Positions 17,489 through 28,300 of a DNA stretch of 64,000 nt are shown piece after piece; position 1 is the first letter of the stretch; each line of letters opens with the position of its first letter. A program made the translations under genes and the position numbers. The notes beneath the pieces are model-generated. The model was given only the letters and a program-made list of their open reading frames with translations, ran no database searches and was not told the origin of the DNA. This DNA comes from Pedobacter sp. KBS0701 (GTDB taxonomy: Bacteria > Bacteroidota > Bacteroidia > Sphingobacteriales > Sphingobacteriaceae), in contig NZ_CP042171.1 in the NCBI RefSeq assembly GCF_005938645.2, positions 4,216,001-4,280,000 on the forward strand, given 5' to 3'.

Positions 17489-19756
17489 CTATTTACTGAT
17501 TGAAAATGGCTTATCTTCTTCTGATAGCCCTCTATTTAACGAAGGTTTAACATTCATCTCTAATTTTAACACCCCTCCTTTTAACAAATCGCTATGATTT
17601 ATAAAATTTTTGGTATAATTTTTACCATTTAAGCTTGCTGATTTTATATAAACATGATGAATATCATTTGCAGGTGCTTCAATGATGAATTTTTTGCCAT
17701 TTTCTAAGTTTATGGTTGTTTTTTTGAATACCGGACTTCCTAAAACATACTCGCCAGAACCAGGGGTTACGCTATAAAACCCTAAAGCGCTTAATACATA
17801 CCAGGAAGAAGTTTGCCCTTGATCTTCATCTCCAGGATAACCATTTTCTGTTGCATCATACAGCTTATGCATCACCTCACGGGCATAAAATTGTGCCTTC
17901 CAGGGTTGGTTGGCATAGTTGTATAAATAAACCATGTGCTGTATGGGTTGATTGCCATGTGCATACTGCCCCATATTGGCCATTACCATTTCGGTCATTT
18001 CATGAATCATCCCCCCGTACGAACCCACATTTACTTTATTGGGTTCGCTAAAAACAGAATCTAACTTGGAGATAAAATTGCTGTTTCCTCCCATCAAATT
18101 AATTAAACCTTTGGTATCCTGAAAAACCGACCATTGCCAATGCCACGCATTTCCTTCAGTAAACGGACCTCCCCATTCGGTTGGATCGAAATTTGGCGAC
18201 CATTTGCCTTCCGCATTCCTTCCCCTCATAAAACGTGTAGCCGGATCGTAAACATTTTTATAATTGAACATCGGCTTCTCAAAAACCTCCATATAATGTT
18301 TATCGCCAATCATTTTGGCTAAAGTGTAAGCACAATAATCATCGTAAGCATATTCTAATGTTTTTGCAGTGGCTTCTCTATATTTTGGATAAGGAACATA
18401 ACCCAACTGGTTATACTCGATTACGCCATCCCTGCCATTTGCCGGTCCCCATGGCCCTTTGTTCATCGCTTCGTGATAATAGGCATCTAAAGCTTTTTTC
18501 GGATCAAATGTTCTGATTCCTTTTGCCCAGGCATCTGCTAACAAAGAAATAGCATGGTTACCGATCATACTTCCGGCTTCGCTGGGGAAAGACCATGAGG
18601 GTAACCAACCGCATTGCGCGTAGGCATCGAGCATGGCTTGCATATAACGACCATGCATTTCTGGCTGTATCAGTGTATTTAGCGGAAACTGGGCCCGGAA
18701 AGTATCCCAAAACCCTGTATCGGTAAACATATAGCCATCATGTACTTTACCATCATACGGACTAAAGTAATATGGTTTTCCAGCTTCGTTAATTTCGTAA
18801 AACTTCCTGGAGAACAAACTTGCCCTGAAAAAGCAAGAATAAAACGTTTCCATATCTGCTTTCGATCCACCTTCCACTTCTATCTTTCCGAGCGATTTAT
18901 TCCATACCGCAGCAGCATTGGCTTTTGTATCTTCCAAAGTTTTATCGTTGCCCAGTTCTCGTTTTAAATTAAGTTCGGCCTGTTGTAGACTGATATAAGA
19001 TGATGCTGTCTTTACCTGCACTTTTGCGCCCGATTCGAACTGTACAAATGCACCCTTACCTAATCCTTCAGCAGAAATGGAATCTTTTGCAACGGTATTA
19101 TGTTTGTTTTCCCATGTACCGTAAGATTTAATTGGCTGATCGAACCGGATTACATAATAACTTTTCCACCCCCTTTTAAAACCTTCGCCATTGTTTACCC
19201 AACCAGTTATTTTATTTTCTTTAGGATAGATTTGAACACCGCTCAATCTGGTATAACCATCTAAAATTAAAAAGCTTCTTTTGCCTTTTGGATAGCTGAA
19301 CCTGAGGTGTGCACCACGTTCAGATGGTGAAATTTCGGTGGTGATATCGTTTTCGAATGTTACTTTATAATAGTTTGGTTTAGCAATCTCAGCCTGGTGG
19401 CTAAATTTAGTTTCGCGTTTATCTTCATTTACAATCAGCTCATCAACCACTGGCATTAAAGAAAATACGGCATAATCTCTCGTCCACGAACTGCATTGGT
19501 GCGCTTGCTGAAAGCCCCTAATTTTGTCTTTAAAGTATTGGTATTTCCATCCGTCGCCATTCCGACCGGTTTGAGGCGTCCAGGTATGCATACCAAAAGG
19601 CAAGGCAGTAGTAGGATAGGTATTCCCCCGCGTGAGTTCATGTTTAGAATTGGTCCCCTGCAGTGTGTTCACATAATGGACAAAATCCTTCTGTTGCGCC
19701 AATAACCCCTTGGCTGCAATGCAGCATAAAATTGATGTGATTAATTTGAGTTTCAT
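17489..19756 (-). CDS. GH92 family exo-alpha-mannosidase (secreted), second copy
   Basis: I start at the ATG at 19754-19756, which begins a good signal peptide (MKLKLITSILCCIAAKGLLAQ) and gives 755 residues; an in-frame ATG nine codons earlier only adds a polar tail. GH92 features are complete: LQGTNSKHELTRGNTYPTTA, TGFWDTFRAQFPLNTLI, EGNAWHWQWSVFQD and YPGDEDQGQTSSWYVLSALG (catalytic base motif near 642-648). It is clearly paralogous to the GH92 at 4553-6841 but diverged, so the two may cut different alpha-mannosidic linkages. It lies between the DUF4965 gene and the ROK kinase gene on the same strand. Confidence 0.93.
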   Translation of the reverse strand: MKLKLITSILCCIAAKGLLAQQKDFVHYVNTLQGTNSKHELTRGNTYPTTALPFGMHTWTPQTGRNGDGWKYQYFKDKIRGFQQAHQCSSWTRDYAVFSLMPVVDELIVNEDKRETKFSHQAEIAKPNYYKVTFENDITTEISPSERGAHLRFSYPKGKRSFLILDGYTRLSGVQIYPKENKITGWVNNGEGFKRGWKSYYVIRFDQPIKSYGTWENKHNTVAKDSISAEGLGKGAFVQFESGAKVQVKTASSYISLQQAELNLKRELGNDKTLEDTKANAAAVWNKSLGKIEVEGGSKADMETFYSCFFRASLFSRKFYEINEAGKPYYFSPYDGKVHDGYMFTDTGFWDTFRAQFPLNTLIQPEMHGRYMQAMLDAYAQCGWLPSWSFPSEAGSMIGNHAISLLADAWAKGIRTFDPKKALDAYYHEAMNKGPWGPANGRDGVIEYNQLGYVPYPKYREATAKTLEYAYDDYCAYTLAKMIGDKHYMEVFEKPMFNYKNVYDPATRFMRGRNAEGKWSPNFDPTEWGGPFTEGNAWHWQWSVFQDTKGLINLMGGNSNFISKLDSVFSEPNKVNVGSYGGMIHEMTEMVMANMGQYAHGNQPIQHMVYLYNYANQPWKAQFYAREVMHKLYDATENGYPGDEDQGQTSSWYVLSALGFYSVTPGSGEYVLGSPVFKKTTINLENGKKFIIEAPANDIHHVYIKSASLNGKNYTKNFINHSDLLKGGVLKLEMNVKPSLNRGLSEEDKPFSISK

Positions 19757-19859
19757 TTGTGTGTGTTGGTTCTTTTCAGTCAATATAAATCAACTGTATT
19801 TTTAAAAATCAGCTTTTGCCTGCGGAGGTAAATGCTTGCAGGCAAAGCGGCTTAATATT

Positions 19860-22304
19860 TTATTTAATATTCCATTTATCAGCTAACATTTTGATGAAAT
19901 AACCTCCCACAACACTCCTGGCCTGGAAGCCGGTCATTTTACCATTGGTGGTTTCATGCCAATCGCTCAATGGCACCTTGCTTTCTGTTTTGGTAACATA
20001 ACGGTATATCGGACTTATAAATTTTTGGAAATCGGCTTCATTATCAGCCAAAGTCGCAGTCCACATAATCCAATCCGATTTAGTGTAGGTCCTGCGGCTA
20101 TCCAACGGCAATCCAAAATCCTTTTGCTTGGTTAAATAAAAGTTAATCTCCTTTTTGTATACTTCTCCAGGAAAAAGATTAAGTTTTAACAATTTGTCCC
20201 AAACGAGGTTGTATTTCTGGCTCCAGGTATTTTTATCATTAAAGGTTAAAGCATAATGATCGCCATCATCGGCCATTTTCATCCAGTTCTGCGCCATTTG
20301 CAAAGCAGCCGTTCTGTATTTTGCAGCTACATCAGCTTTGCCTAATAATTGCGCCATTTGTGCATAAGCACCTAAAGCCACAATGGCCTTTACCGATAAA
20401 TTCGAATTTCTGGCCAAATGACCTGCGAAATCATCGGTACAAAGCTGGTTTGCAGGATCGAATCCTTCTCTTAGTAAATAATTGGCCCATACTGACATTA
20501 CCTCCCAATGTTTCCCTGCATATTTTGCATTTCCTTCTGCCCTGGTAATAGCAGCAGTTAAGATGATCATATTTCCAGCCTCTTCTACCGGCATATCTTC
20601 ACCGTAGGTTTGGCCGTTTGCCAAAGGATAAGTACCTAAATCGTGTGCGGCAAAAGGTTTCTTCCATTTTCCACTTTCTGAATAATAGAAAATACCATTC
20701 AGCATGCCTTTTAACAATTCAGGATTGTACACCAAAAATTGCGGTGCTGAAGGGTAAGTAACATCTACCGTATTGATGGAGCCATTACTGAAATTTTCTT
20801 TGGATAAAAAAAGGATATCGCCATTTGGGGAATACACGATTTTGTGCGCAGCAATAGCCTGTCTATAAGCTAGCTTACACAGTTCGGCATATTCTTTTCC
20901 CCCAGCTTTTTCTGCATCAGCATATAGTTGGGCATCAAAAATGGCACACTTGTTTTTTAAATCAGGATATTGGGCACTGGCCTCAGCCAACTGATCTTCG
21001 AATTGCTTTGAACCAGATTGTCGCCAAACAGGCTGTAGTTTTTCACCAAAGTATTCAACTGATTTCAGGTCATCATATCCCAACATCATATATTTATCTA
21101 CGGGTGTGGAAGAAACCGAACCGAAAGGAATAACACTACTTAAACTTAAGTTCCTGGAATTTAAAACCTGGTTTTGAGTTGGATATTTTGCCTCCATAAA
21201 AGCTTTTAAGCTTTCGTTCTGCGGAGCTATAAATTGCCTGGCATTAAATCTGCCCGGAACGGCCAGGTACAAATAGCCCCAATCAATGCGCAGGTCGTCT
21301 CCCCGTTTCTTTAACACCGGCTGCTCTACGGTTCCTGTTTTTAATATAGAGAGATTGTTTTTTGAACTCTTCCAAGCCGATACGCTTTGATTTGGTGTAT
21401 TCACGGCCAGGTTTGATGATGCCCCAAAGAAAATAGCTACGCTGTGCTGCCTGGCATCAGTAGATTTAACGGCATAATTAATATAACTGATTGGCCTTGC
21501 GGTTAATTTAATATCATTCAGTAATAATGGGGAGGTAAAAGCTACCTGTAGTTCTACCGGGCCACAGCTAAAAGTGTATTTGGTTGTGGTTGACTGAATG
21601 GATACATTGGTTTGAGTGGCTGGAGCAATGTTTAGATGATCTGCCTCTTCTTCAACTATCCCGGCATCCAGGTGCCTGCCACCAGCGGTATTTTTACAAT
21701 GGATAGCCAGTACATTTTTTCCTGTTTTTAAAATACCATCTTCAATTGGCAAATAGCTATAATCAGAAACCCATCCGTTCTTTTTGTAAATTATTTTACC
21801 ATTTAAATAAACAATTACATTATCATCGTGATTGAGTTTCAGGTATTTTTTTGCAGCCGATACTTTGGCCACATCGAAGGTTCTTCTGAAGTAAAGATCA
21901 TCACTATTCCATTTTGTTTTGGCAGAATTATCGTCTCCAAAAGGAGCTTCGGCTTTTTTCCAGTCCTTATCATTGTATGTAATGCTTTCCCAACCTGCTT
22001 CAGGTTTATCGAAGCGATAACCAGCCTGATATTTTAATGCATCAGCTGCTGGAAGTATGTCTTTAAAAGTTTTACTTTTTTCGCCCAGAAACCGGTAATA
22101 TTTGCCATCAACCTTTATTACACCTAATAAAGATTGCTCCTTCCCGGTCCAATGTTTGGTAACAGATTGGTTAAGCCCATCGCCGAAAGACCAAATACTG
22201 AAATAGGCATCATGTGTAATTAACGGATAAGCAGGTGCCTTATCTTGTGCTTTAGTAATTAAATTAAAAAAAAGACAAAGTGCTACTAAGGAAAGTTTTC
22301 TCAT
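19860..22304 (-). CDS. Secreted GtaA-like protein (DUF4964/DUF5127/DUF4965/DUF1793 architecture)
   Basis: This is an 814-residue protein with a signal peptide ending near ITKAQ. It opens with APAYPLITHDAYFSIWSFGD, the DUF4964 start. Residues about 95-210 (YRFDKPEAGWESITYNDKDW, LYFRRTFDV, YLNGKIIYKKNGWVSDYSYL) form a galactose-binding-like insertion. The middle is DUF5127, and the C-terminal half (PMEEAG-like MPVEEAGNMIILTAAITRAEG, NLVWDKLLKLNLFP, DWHETTNGKMTGFQARSVVGG) is the DUF4965/DUF1793 alpha/alpha-barrel called glutaminase A in fungi. In Bacteroidota such proteins often accompany glycoside hydrolases, and a glycosidase activity has been suspected. It follows the LacI operator at 22436-22451 as first gene of its unit. 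Confidence 0.85.
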   Translation of the reverse strand: MRKLSLVALCLFFNLITKAQDKAPAYPLITHDAYFSIWSFGDGLNQSVTKHWTGKEQSLLGVIKVDGKYYRFLGEKSKTFKDILPAADALKYQAGYRFDKPEAGWESITYNDKDWKKAEAPFGDDNSAKTKWNSDDLYFRRTFDVAKVSAAKKYLKLNHDDNVIVYLNGKIIYKKNGWVSDYSYLPIEDGILKTGKNVLAIHCKNTAGGRHLDAGIVEEEADHLNIAPATQTNVSIQSTTTKYTFSCGPVELQVAFTSPLLLNDIKLTARPISYINYAVKSTDARQHSVAIFFGASSNLAVNTPNQSVSAWKSSKNNLSILKTGTVEQPVLKKRGDDLRIDWGYLYLAVPGRFNARQFIAPQNESLKAFMEAKYPTQNQVLNSRNLSLSSVIPFGSVSSTPVDKYMMLGYDDLKSVEYFGEKLQPVWRQSGSKQFEDQLAEASAQYPDLKNKCAIFDAQLYADAEKAGGKEYAELCKLAYRQAIAAHKIVYSPNGDILFLSKENFSNGSINTVDVTYPSAPQFLVYNPELLKGMLNGIFYYSESGKWKKPFAAHDLGTYPLANGQTYGEDMPVEEAGNMIILTAAITRAEGNAKYAGKHWEVMSVWANYLLREGFDPANQLCTDDFAGHLARNSNLSVKAIVALGAYAQMAQLLGKADVAAKYRTAALQMAQNWMKMADDGDHYALTFNDKNTWSQKYNLVWDKLLKLNLFPGEVYKKEINFYLTKQKDFGLPLDSRRTYTKSDWIMWTATLADNEADFQKFISPIYRYVTKTESKVPLSDWHETTNGKMTGFQARSVVGGYFIKMLADKWNIK

Positions 22305-22435
22305 AAATTAATATTTGGTCAATTAATAAATCGTTTTACTTAATGACCTTAATTGATTTCTTAATTCTGCAACAGAATAAAATGTCAAATCAACACTAAA
22401 TTAAATGGGAATATTGTTGTTTGGTGTTCAATTAA

Positions 22436-22451
22436 AGTAAAACGTTTTACT
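22436..22451. promoter_or_regulatory. Predicted LacI-family operator upstream of the GtaA-like gene
   Basis: AGTAAAACGTTTTACT is a perfect 16-bp palindrome. A weaker companion, TAAATCGTTTTA with one mismatch, lies at 22327-22338 close to the start codon. Both are just downstream of the lacI stop codon and probably control the GtaA-GH92-ROK unit. Confidence 0.82.
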
Positions 22452-22516
22452 AATTCAATATTAGAGAAATAAATATCATATTAAAATAGTTTAATGTAAT
22501 ATTTAAGTTACTGAAT

Positions 22517-23521
22517 TTAATCCCTTATGATTAATTTAGCTGGAATAATGATCTCCTGGTTTTCGGGTTTGGCTTTGGTCGACAATTGTTTAAGAATCAG
22601 CTTAATTACATTCTCTGCAATTTCCTCAAGTGGTTGTTGAATTGCTGAAATACCAGGTGTGTGCAGTTCGAAAGCTTCATGATCATCGTATGCAATAACA
22701 GCAAAATCCCCGCCTATTTTCTTATTGATCTTTTTCAATACTTTTAATCCGCTGATTGCTAAATAATTGGTTGCAAATAATACTGCCTCAATTTTTTTAT
22801 TATCGAAAAGTTCTTTAACCTGAGCAATGGTTTCGCTTTCTTCCTGGTTAAAATGGATCTTTAAAACCAGGTTGTCGTCATACTTGATTCCATGATCTTC
22901 TAATGCTTTTTTATAACCATCATAACGCGCTGTTATCTGCTCTACGTTGATATCAGTAGTAACCAGGGCAATGTTCTTTTTACCTTGACCGATAAAATGC
23001 TGTATTGATTGGTATGAAGCATTAAAATGATCGGCTCCAACGTAGCTGGTATTGATATCGGGCAGGTTTCTATCAAAAAAGATTACCGGATTACCATCTT
23101 CCAACAGCATTTTTACATCTTCTTCTATCCCTTTTATAGGAGAGATGATATAGGCATCAACTTTTCGCGTTTTGAACATGTTGATCAGTTCCTTCGCCTT
23201 GTCGATACTGTTTTCTGTACTGGAATAAATAATTTTATATCCTCTTTTATAAGCTTTGTCTTCGATTAACCTGGCAATCCTGGAGAAGAATGAGTTGGAA
23301 ATATCTTCGATAATCAGGCCGATGATATTGGAGTTACCGGTTCTTAAACTTCTTGCAATCTGATTAGGTTTATAACCACTTTCTTCGATAATTTTTTCTA
23401 CTTTCTCTATTACTGCTTCGCTTATCGATTTTTCTTTTGCTTTACCGTTAATAATGAACGAAACTGTGGTAATGGATACATTGGCTTTTACGGCTATATC
23501 TTTGATAGAAAGCGATTTCAT
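22517..23521 (-). CDS. LacI family transcriptional regulator
   Basis: The 334-residue protein has an N-terminal LacI helix-turn-helix (IKDIAVKANVSITTVSFIING, residues 5-25), a hinge region (SGYKPNQIARSLRTG) and a periplasmic-binding-type sensor domain (NIIGLIIEDISNSFFSRIARLIE, AYIISP, FFDRNLPDINTSYVGADH, IALVTTD, VIAYDDHEAFELHTPGISAIQQPL). It would bind the TAAAACGTTTTA operators and respond to a sugar ligand. It lies in the middle of the region it is thought to control, downstream of SusC/SusD pair 2 and upstream of the GtaA-like gene. The direct link to the operators is inference from location and operator shape. Confidence 0.93.
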   Translation of the reverse strand: MKSLSIKDIAVKANVSITTVSFIINGKAKEKSISEAVIEKVEKIIEESGYKPNQIARSLRTGNSNIIGLIIEDISNSFFSRIARLIEDKAYKRGYKIIYSSTENSIDKAKELINMFKTRKVDAYIISPIKGIEEDVKMLLEDGNPVIFFDRNLPDINTSYVGADHFNASYQSIQHFIGQGKKNIALVTTDINVEQITARYDGYKKALEDHGIKYDDNLVLKIHFNQEESETIAQVKELFDNKKIEAVLFATNYLAISGLKVLKKINKKIGGDFAVIAYDDHEAFELHTPGISAIQQPLEEIAENVIKLILKQLSTKAKPENQEIIIPAKLIIRD

Positions 23522-23676
23522 TTGGCTGGAATTCTTTTAAGTTACTCGATTCAAAGCTAAATAAAAATTATAGCTTTTAATTTTTTGCCCGTTATAAAAA
23601 CGCAATTTAACATTTTTTATGATAATCGTTTTAGAAACAGTTATTAAAGCTTAACAAAATATATGTAAAGCTTAAA

Positions 23677-23710
23677 ACCACAAAAGGCGCATTTAAGCGC
23701 CTTTTGTGGT
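23677..23710. terminator. Bidirectional-looking hairpin behind susD of pair 2
   Basis: ACCACAAAAGGCGC (23677-23690), loop ATTTAA and its exact complement (23697-23710) form a perfect 14-bp stem starting seven bases after the susD stop. On the minus strand TTTAAGC follows the stem; on the plus strand a T-run follows. It separates pair 2 from the lacI promoter. Confidence 0.85.
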
Positions 23711-23716
23711 TTTTTA

Positions 23717-25369
23717 TCAGTAACCTGGGTTTTGAGTCAGTTTAACATTCAAATCTCTTTGCCTTTGTGGAATAGGATATAATGTTTTAAATGATGAGGA
23801 TGGACTATGATCCCACCAACTTCCGGTTGCAAATTTTCCGAATCTAATCAAATCGTCCCTTCTAAAACCTTCAAATATAAATTCCCTGCCGCGTTCTGCC
23901 AAAAGCTCATCAAGCGTTAAGGTAGCCACGGTATAAGCTTTGCTAGCCCAAACTGCCGGCGTATAAGCTCTCGATTTACAATCATTAATGAGCTTAACTG
24001 CATCTGCATTGGCAACACCTCCATTTTTACGCATAATGGCTTCAGCTTTTGCGAAATAGATCCATGTTAACCGGTAAACATTCCAGTCTGTATTGTTGTA
24101 ATTTGGATTAGGTTCTACTCTCACCCCATTTACAATTCCTGGAATAGAATTGCCCAGTTTATATTTATTAAAACGAACTCCACTATTTTCTTCGCCCTCA
24201 CTCATATTGCTAACGGTAGAATTTTTCGAATTTCTTTGAATGTTATCAACAAATACAAGTGGCTTGCCTGCATACTCTACTGTACCTTGAACATCAGATC
24301 CATCAGCGAACTTTTTCTGAGGACCAAACAGTAACCAGCCAGTTTTACGCAAATCATCAGCTTCAAATTTTTCATAAACACCTGGAATTAAAACGATGCC
24401 ATCGTTACCATTCCTGCCGCCGCCATAAATATCACGTTGTGCAAAATGATAAAACTCACCCGTCCACGATGGTTCAAATTTAGCTCTGGTAAAATCATAA
24501 GCAATGGAGAAAATAACTTCTTTTGATTGATCATTTGTATTTTTAAATTGATCGGTAATGTTTGGATCAAGCGCCATATTACCATTTTGACCACCTGCCT
24601 CATTATTAATTAATTTATCAGCTGCCGCGATGCAATCATCCCACCGTGGTGTACCAGTCCATACTTCTGCATTTAAATATAACTCCACCAGCATGGCATA
24701 ACCACTTGCCTGGCTCATTCTTCCAAGTTGCGATTTTGCCAGCTTAGGCACGTTATTGATATTATCTTTAATTTCCTTTTCAATAAAGGTAAAAACATCT
24801 TTCCTTGCAGTAGTATTTGGCAATACAGGATTTGATGGATCAACCAGATCTGTTGCAATTGGAATATTACCGAACAAATCCATCAACTTTAAATAGTGAA
24901 ATGCCCTAAGTAATTTTAGTTCTGCAACATAGCCATTTTTTTCCTCTTGGGTAATTCCCATCTGCGCAATATCTCTCTTCTCGATGTTTCCAATGGCATC
25001 ATTACAAAAACCAACCCCTCCGTACATTAGGGACCATGCATTATTGATACCTCCTTCATCAACCGTCCAGGTATGGTAATGTAATCTTTTCCACTTGCCT
25101 CCGTCTTCACCATGTGGTCCCTTTGTTGGCCATGCCAACTGATCAGCTGAAAGTTCGGCCAATCGCCACCATCCATCTTGTCCAGATGGCGTAACCCAGG
25201 CATTTGCATGAGTATACGGCCTTAAAACAGCAGAAATAACTTCGTTTTTATTAGAGTAGAATTTTTCAGCCGGGATAACATCGTATGCATTTTCATCTAG
25301 TTTAGTACAGGCTGTGCCCATACTTACCACTAATGCAAGGGCTGTATATATGATTGATTTATTTTTCAT
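23717..25369 (-). CDS. SusD/RagB family surface glycan-binding lipoprotein (pair 2)
   Basis: A 550-residue lipoprotein (VSMGTACTKLDENAYDVIP, Cys21). The SusD fold is shown by LKLLRAFHYLKLMDLFGNIPIATD, by LAERGREFIFEGFRRDDLIRFG near the end and by the C-terminal TLYPIPQRQRDLN. It captures substrate for the SusC protein encoded 11 bases upstream. It ends at a perfect 14-bp hairpin. The conserved Trp-rich stretch GQDGWWRLAELSADQLAWPTKG belongs to this SusD subtype; what it binds is unknown. Confidence 0.95.
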   Translation of the reverse strand: MKNKSIIYTALALVVSMGTACTKLDENAYDVIPAEKFYSNKNEVISAVLRPYTHANAWVTPSGQDGWWRLAELSADQLAWPTKGPHGEDGGKWKRLHYHTWTVDEGGINNAWSLMYGGVGFCNDAIGNIEKRDIAQMGITQEEKNGYVAELKLLRAFHYLKLMDLFGNIPIATDLVDPSNPVLPNTTARKDVFTFIEKEIKDNINNVPKLAKSQLGRMSQASGYAMLVELYLNAEVWTGTPRWDDCIAAADKLINNEAGGQNGNMALDPNITDQFKNTNDQSKEVIFSIAYDFTRAKFEPSWTGEFYHFAQRDIYGGGRNGNDGIVLIPGVYEKFEADDLRKTGWLLFGPQKKFADGSDVQGTVEYAGKPLVFVDNIQRNSKNSTVSNMSEGEENSGVRFNKYKLGNSIPGIVNGVRVEPNPNYNNTDWNVYRLTWIYFAKAEAIMRKNGGVANADAVKLINDCKSRAYTPAVWASKAYTVATLTLDELLAERGREFIFEGFRRDDLIRFGKFATGSWWDHSPSSSFKTLYPIPQRQRDLNVKLTQNPGY

Positions 25370-25380
25370 TTTATTATATT

Positions 25381-28300
25381 TTAGAAGCCTACGTTAACAC
25401 CAAAAAGGAATGATCTTGTACTTGGATAAGCACCACGGCTATCAATACCCGGACCTAAGCCAGTATCTTGTACAAAATCAGGATCATTACCTGAGTAACC
25501 GGTTATTGTAGCTAAATTTTGGCCTGTAGCGTATACCCGCAGATTACGGATGAACTTCGTTTTTAACTTAAAGTTATAACCTAAAGTCACCTCATCAATT
25601 TTAACATTGGTTCCGTTTTCCAGGTAATAGTCTGAATACATAAAAGTATCGTTGATTTCACTATACTTCCCAAAAGCATCTCTTAAATAGTTAGAGCCCG
25701 TAACAAAAGGGTTTCCGTATGTTAATGCGGTAGTATTTAAAATTTTATAGTCAAACTTACCTCTGAGGAAAACCCTAAAATCAAAGTTTTTATAAGTAAA
25801 ATTCGCTGTATATGAAGCGTAATATTTAGGTATTGCATTTCCCAGGGGAGCAAGATCTGTTAGGTTTTTATCTTTAGAGTTGTTGATCTGATCATTACGT
25901 ACGGCTTGTCCGTTTCTATTATAGAAAAGCCATTTTCCATTAGCATCAAAACCGGCGAAACGCTTCCCATAAAATATACCTACCTCTTCTCCTTCGTAGG
26001 TGGTAATGGCATCACCTAAATCTCCTGCACCACCAATACCACCAAATGTTTTAAACTTCACAGCAAAAACATCATTCGAGTAAGAATTCAAAGTGTTTTT
26101 AATGGTACTTCCTGTAAAATCCATACTAAAAGTAAAATCCTTGGTTTTAATTGCCTGATAACTTAAAGCAAGTTCAATACCTCTTGAAGAAATATTACCT
26201 ACGTTTGCATAGATCTGGTTTTGAATATATGGCGGTTGAGGCGTAGTGTAAAGATCTAACAAATCCTTAGTTGTTCTATCAAACAAATCCAATGAACCTG
26301 TTAACTTGCTATTGAACAATGTAAAATCGGCACCGATGTTGGTTTCACGTTTCGATTCCCATTTCAAAAATGGATTTGGGTTACGTGTTGGCCCATAAGT
26401 TTCGCGGTAACTGCCATCAGGATATAAATATTTTCCACCCGGACCGAGTGTTACCCTTGATGCGTTATTTGCAAAACCAGAGTTACCCGTTACACCGTAA
26501 CCTGCTCTTAATTTCAAATAATTAACCCACTTTACGTTTTCCATGAATTTTTCTTCGGTAACATTCCAACCTAATGATACTGCTGGGAAATTTCCCCATT
26601 TGTTATTATCACCGAAACGGGAAGAACCTTCACGCCTTAAAATTAATTGCACCAAATACTTATTATCAAATGCATAGTTAACCCTTCCGAAAAATGCAAT
26701 TAGCGTGTTATCGTTTTTATAACTGCCCATTGATGCTTTTCCGTCGGCTAATGCCTGTCCAACTTCCATGTTATCTTCATTGAACTGATCGTTCAGAAAA
26801 CCACGGGTACTCATTCTGGCACCCTCCTCTATATTGTAACGATAGCTGTAACCTGCCAATGCAGTAAAAGAATGTTTATCTGCGACAACCGTATTGTATT
26901 GTAAAGTAGGTTCAAAGGCATAGGCCTGAGAAAGGAAATTATTTTTGAAAGCATAACCGCCGCTAGGGTAATCACTATTCTCAAAAGAATCTTCACTTGC
27001 CAAGGTTGCATATCCACCATCTAAATAACTGTTACGCTGCATAGATCCGAAAACACTTGCTTTTAATCCTTTGGTAATGTCAAAATCAGCTTTTAAATCT
27101 GCCGATGTTGTTTGCTGCTTGCGGTAACTGGTATTATTAAATAATCTGGCATATTGGTTTGTACTTTGATTATCGTAATAATATGAACCATCTGGATTAT
27201 AAATTGGCTTAGTCGGATTTTTACCCAACTCTTCTTCCCAACCACTTCTGTTTAACTCATTATTGAAAAAATCTGATGTTACTCCATTAGATAGCAGATT
27301 CGCATTATTAATATTTGTAGCTAAATTTAGTTGAATGTTCAATTTATCATCAAAGCCTTTTTGATTGATATTCAATCTACCTGTATATTCTTTCCTTCCG
27401 TTTTCTAAAGCAATACCCTGTAAATCGCGGTAGTTTAAACTTGCACGATAGCTCGTTTTATCGGTACCACCTGATAATGCAAGATTATGATTTTGCGACA
27501 AATTACCCTTGTTAATCAATGCACCATATAAATCTTCACTTGCACCGTAATCACGGGCATTAATCTCTCCCGAATTGATTTTTGCCCTAAATTCTTCCGC
27601 TGATAAAAAATCTAATCTGTTTTGAACAAATTCTTTACGAATGTAACTCGAGTAATTAAAGGTTGGCGGCCCGGGTTTGCCTTTTTTTGTGGTGATCAAA
27701 ATTACACCCGCGTTTGCGCTTGTACCATAAATGGCTGCTCCAGATCCATCTTTTAATACATCAACCGATAAAATATCATCCTGTTGAAGCAAATCCGGGT
27801 TCCCACCCGGAATCCCGTCAATTACATAAAGCGGACTGGCACTACCTGCAACCGAAACCACACCACGCAGCTGCACACTTGGACTTGAGTTTGGGTTCGA
27901 ACTCCCCGCCCGGGTGATGTTCAAACCTGCCACTTTACCTTGTATCAAATCAAGCGGGCTCCGGGCACCACTCTGCCTAAACTGGGCAGTATCTACGTGG
28001 GCTACTGCCGAAGTAACTTCTTTAGATTTCATCGTACCATAGCCAACCACAACAACATCACTTAAATTCTGAGCACCAGATGGTGTAAGATTGATGGTTA
28101 ATGGGGCGTCGCCATTCCCTGCCGGAACAGATTTAGATTGATAGCCGATATAGCTGAAAACAAGTACATCAGTTGGCGCTGTAACAGTTATACTGAATTT
28201 ACCGTTTTCCTGCGTAACGGCACCTCCGGTTTTACCTTGGATTTTAATTCCAACGCCAGGTAAACCGATTTTCTGCTCGTCTACAACGATACCGGTAATT

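Noticed and set aside
18840..18851. AAAACGTTT inside the second GH92 gene as a LacI site
   Set aside because: The right arm of the core is not kept, and it lies in conserved coding sequence.
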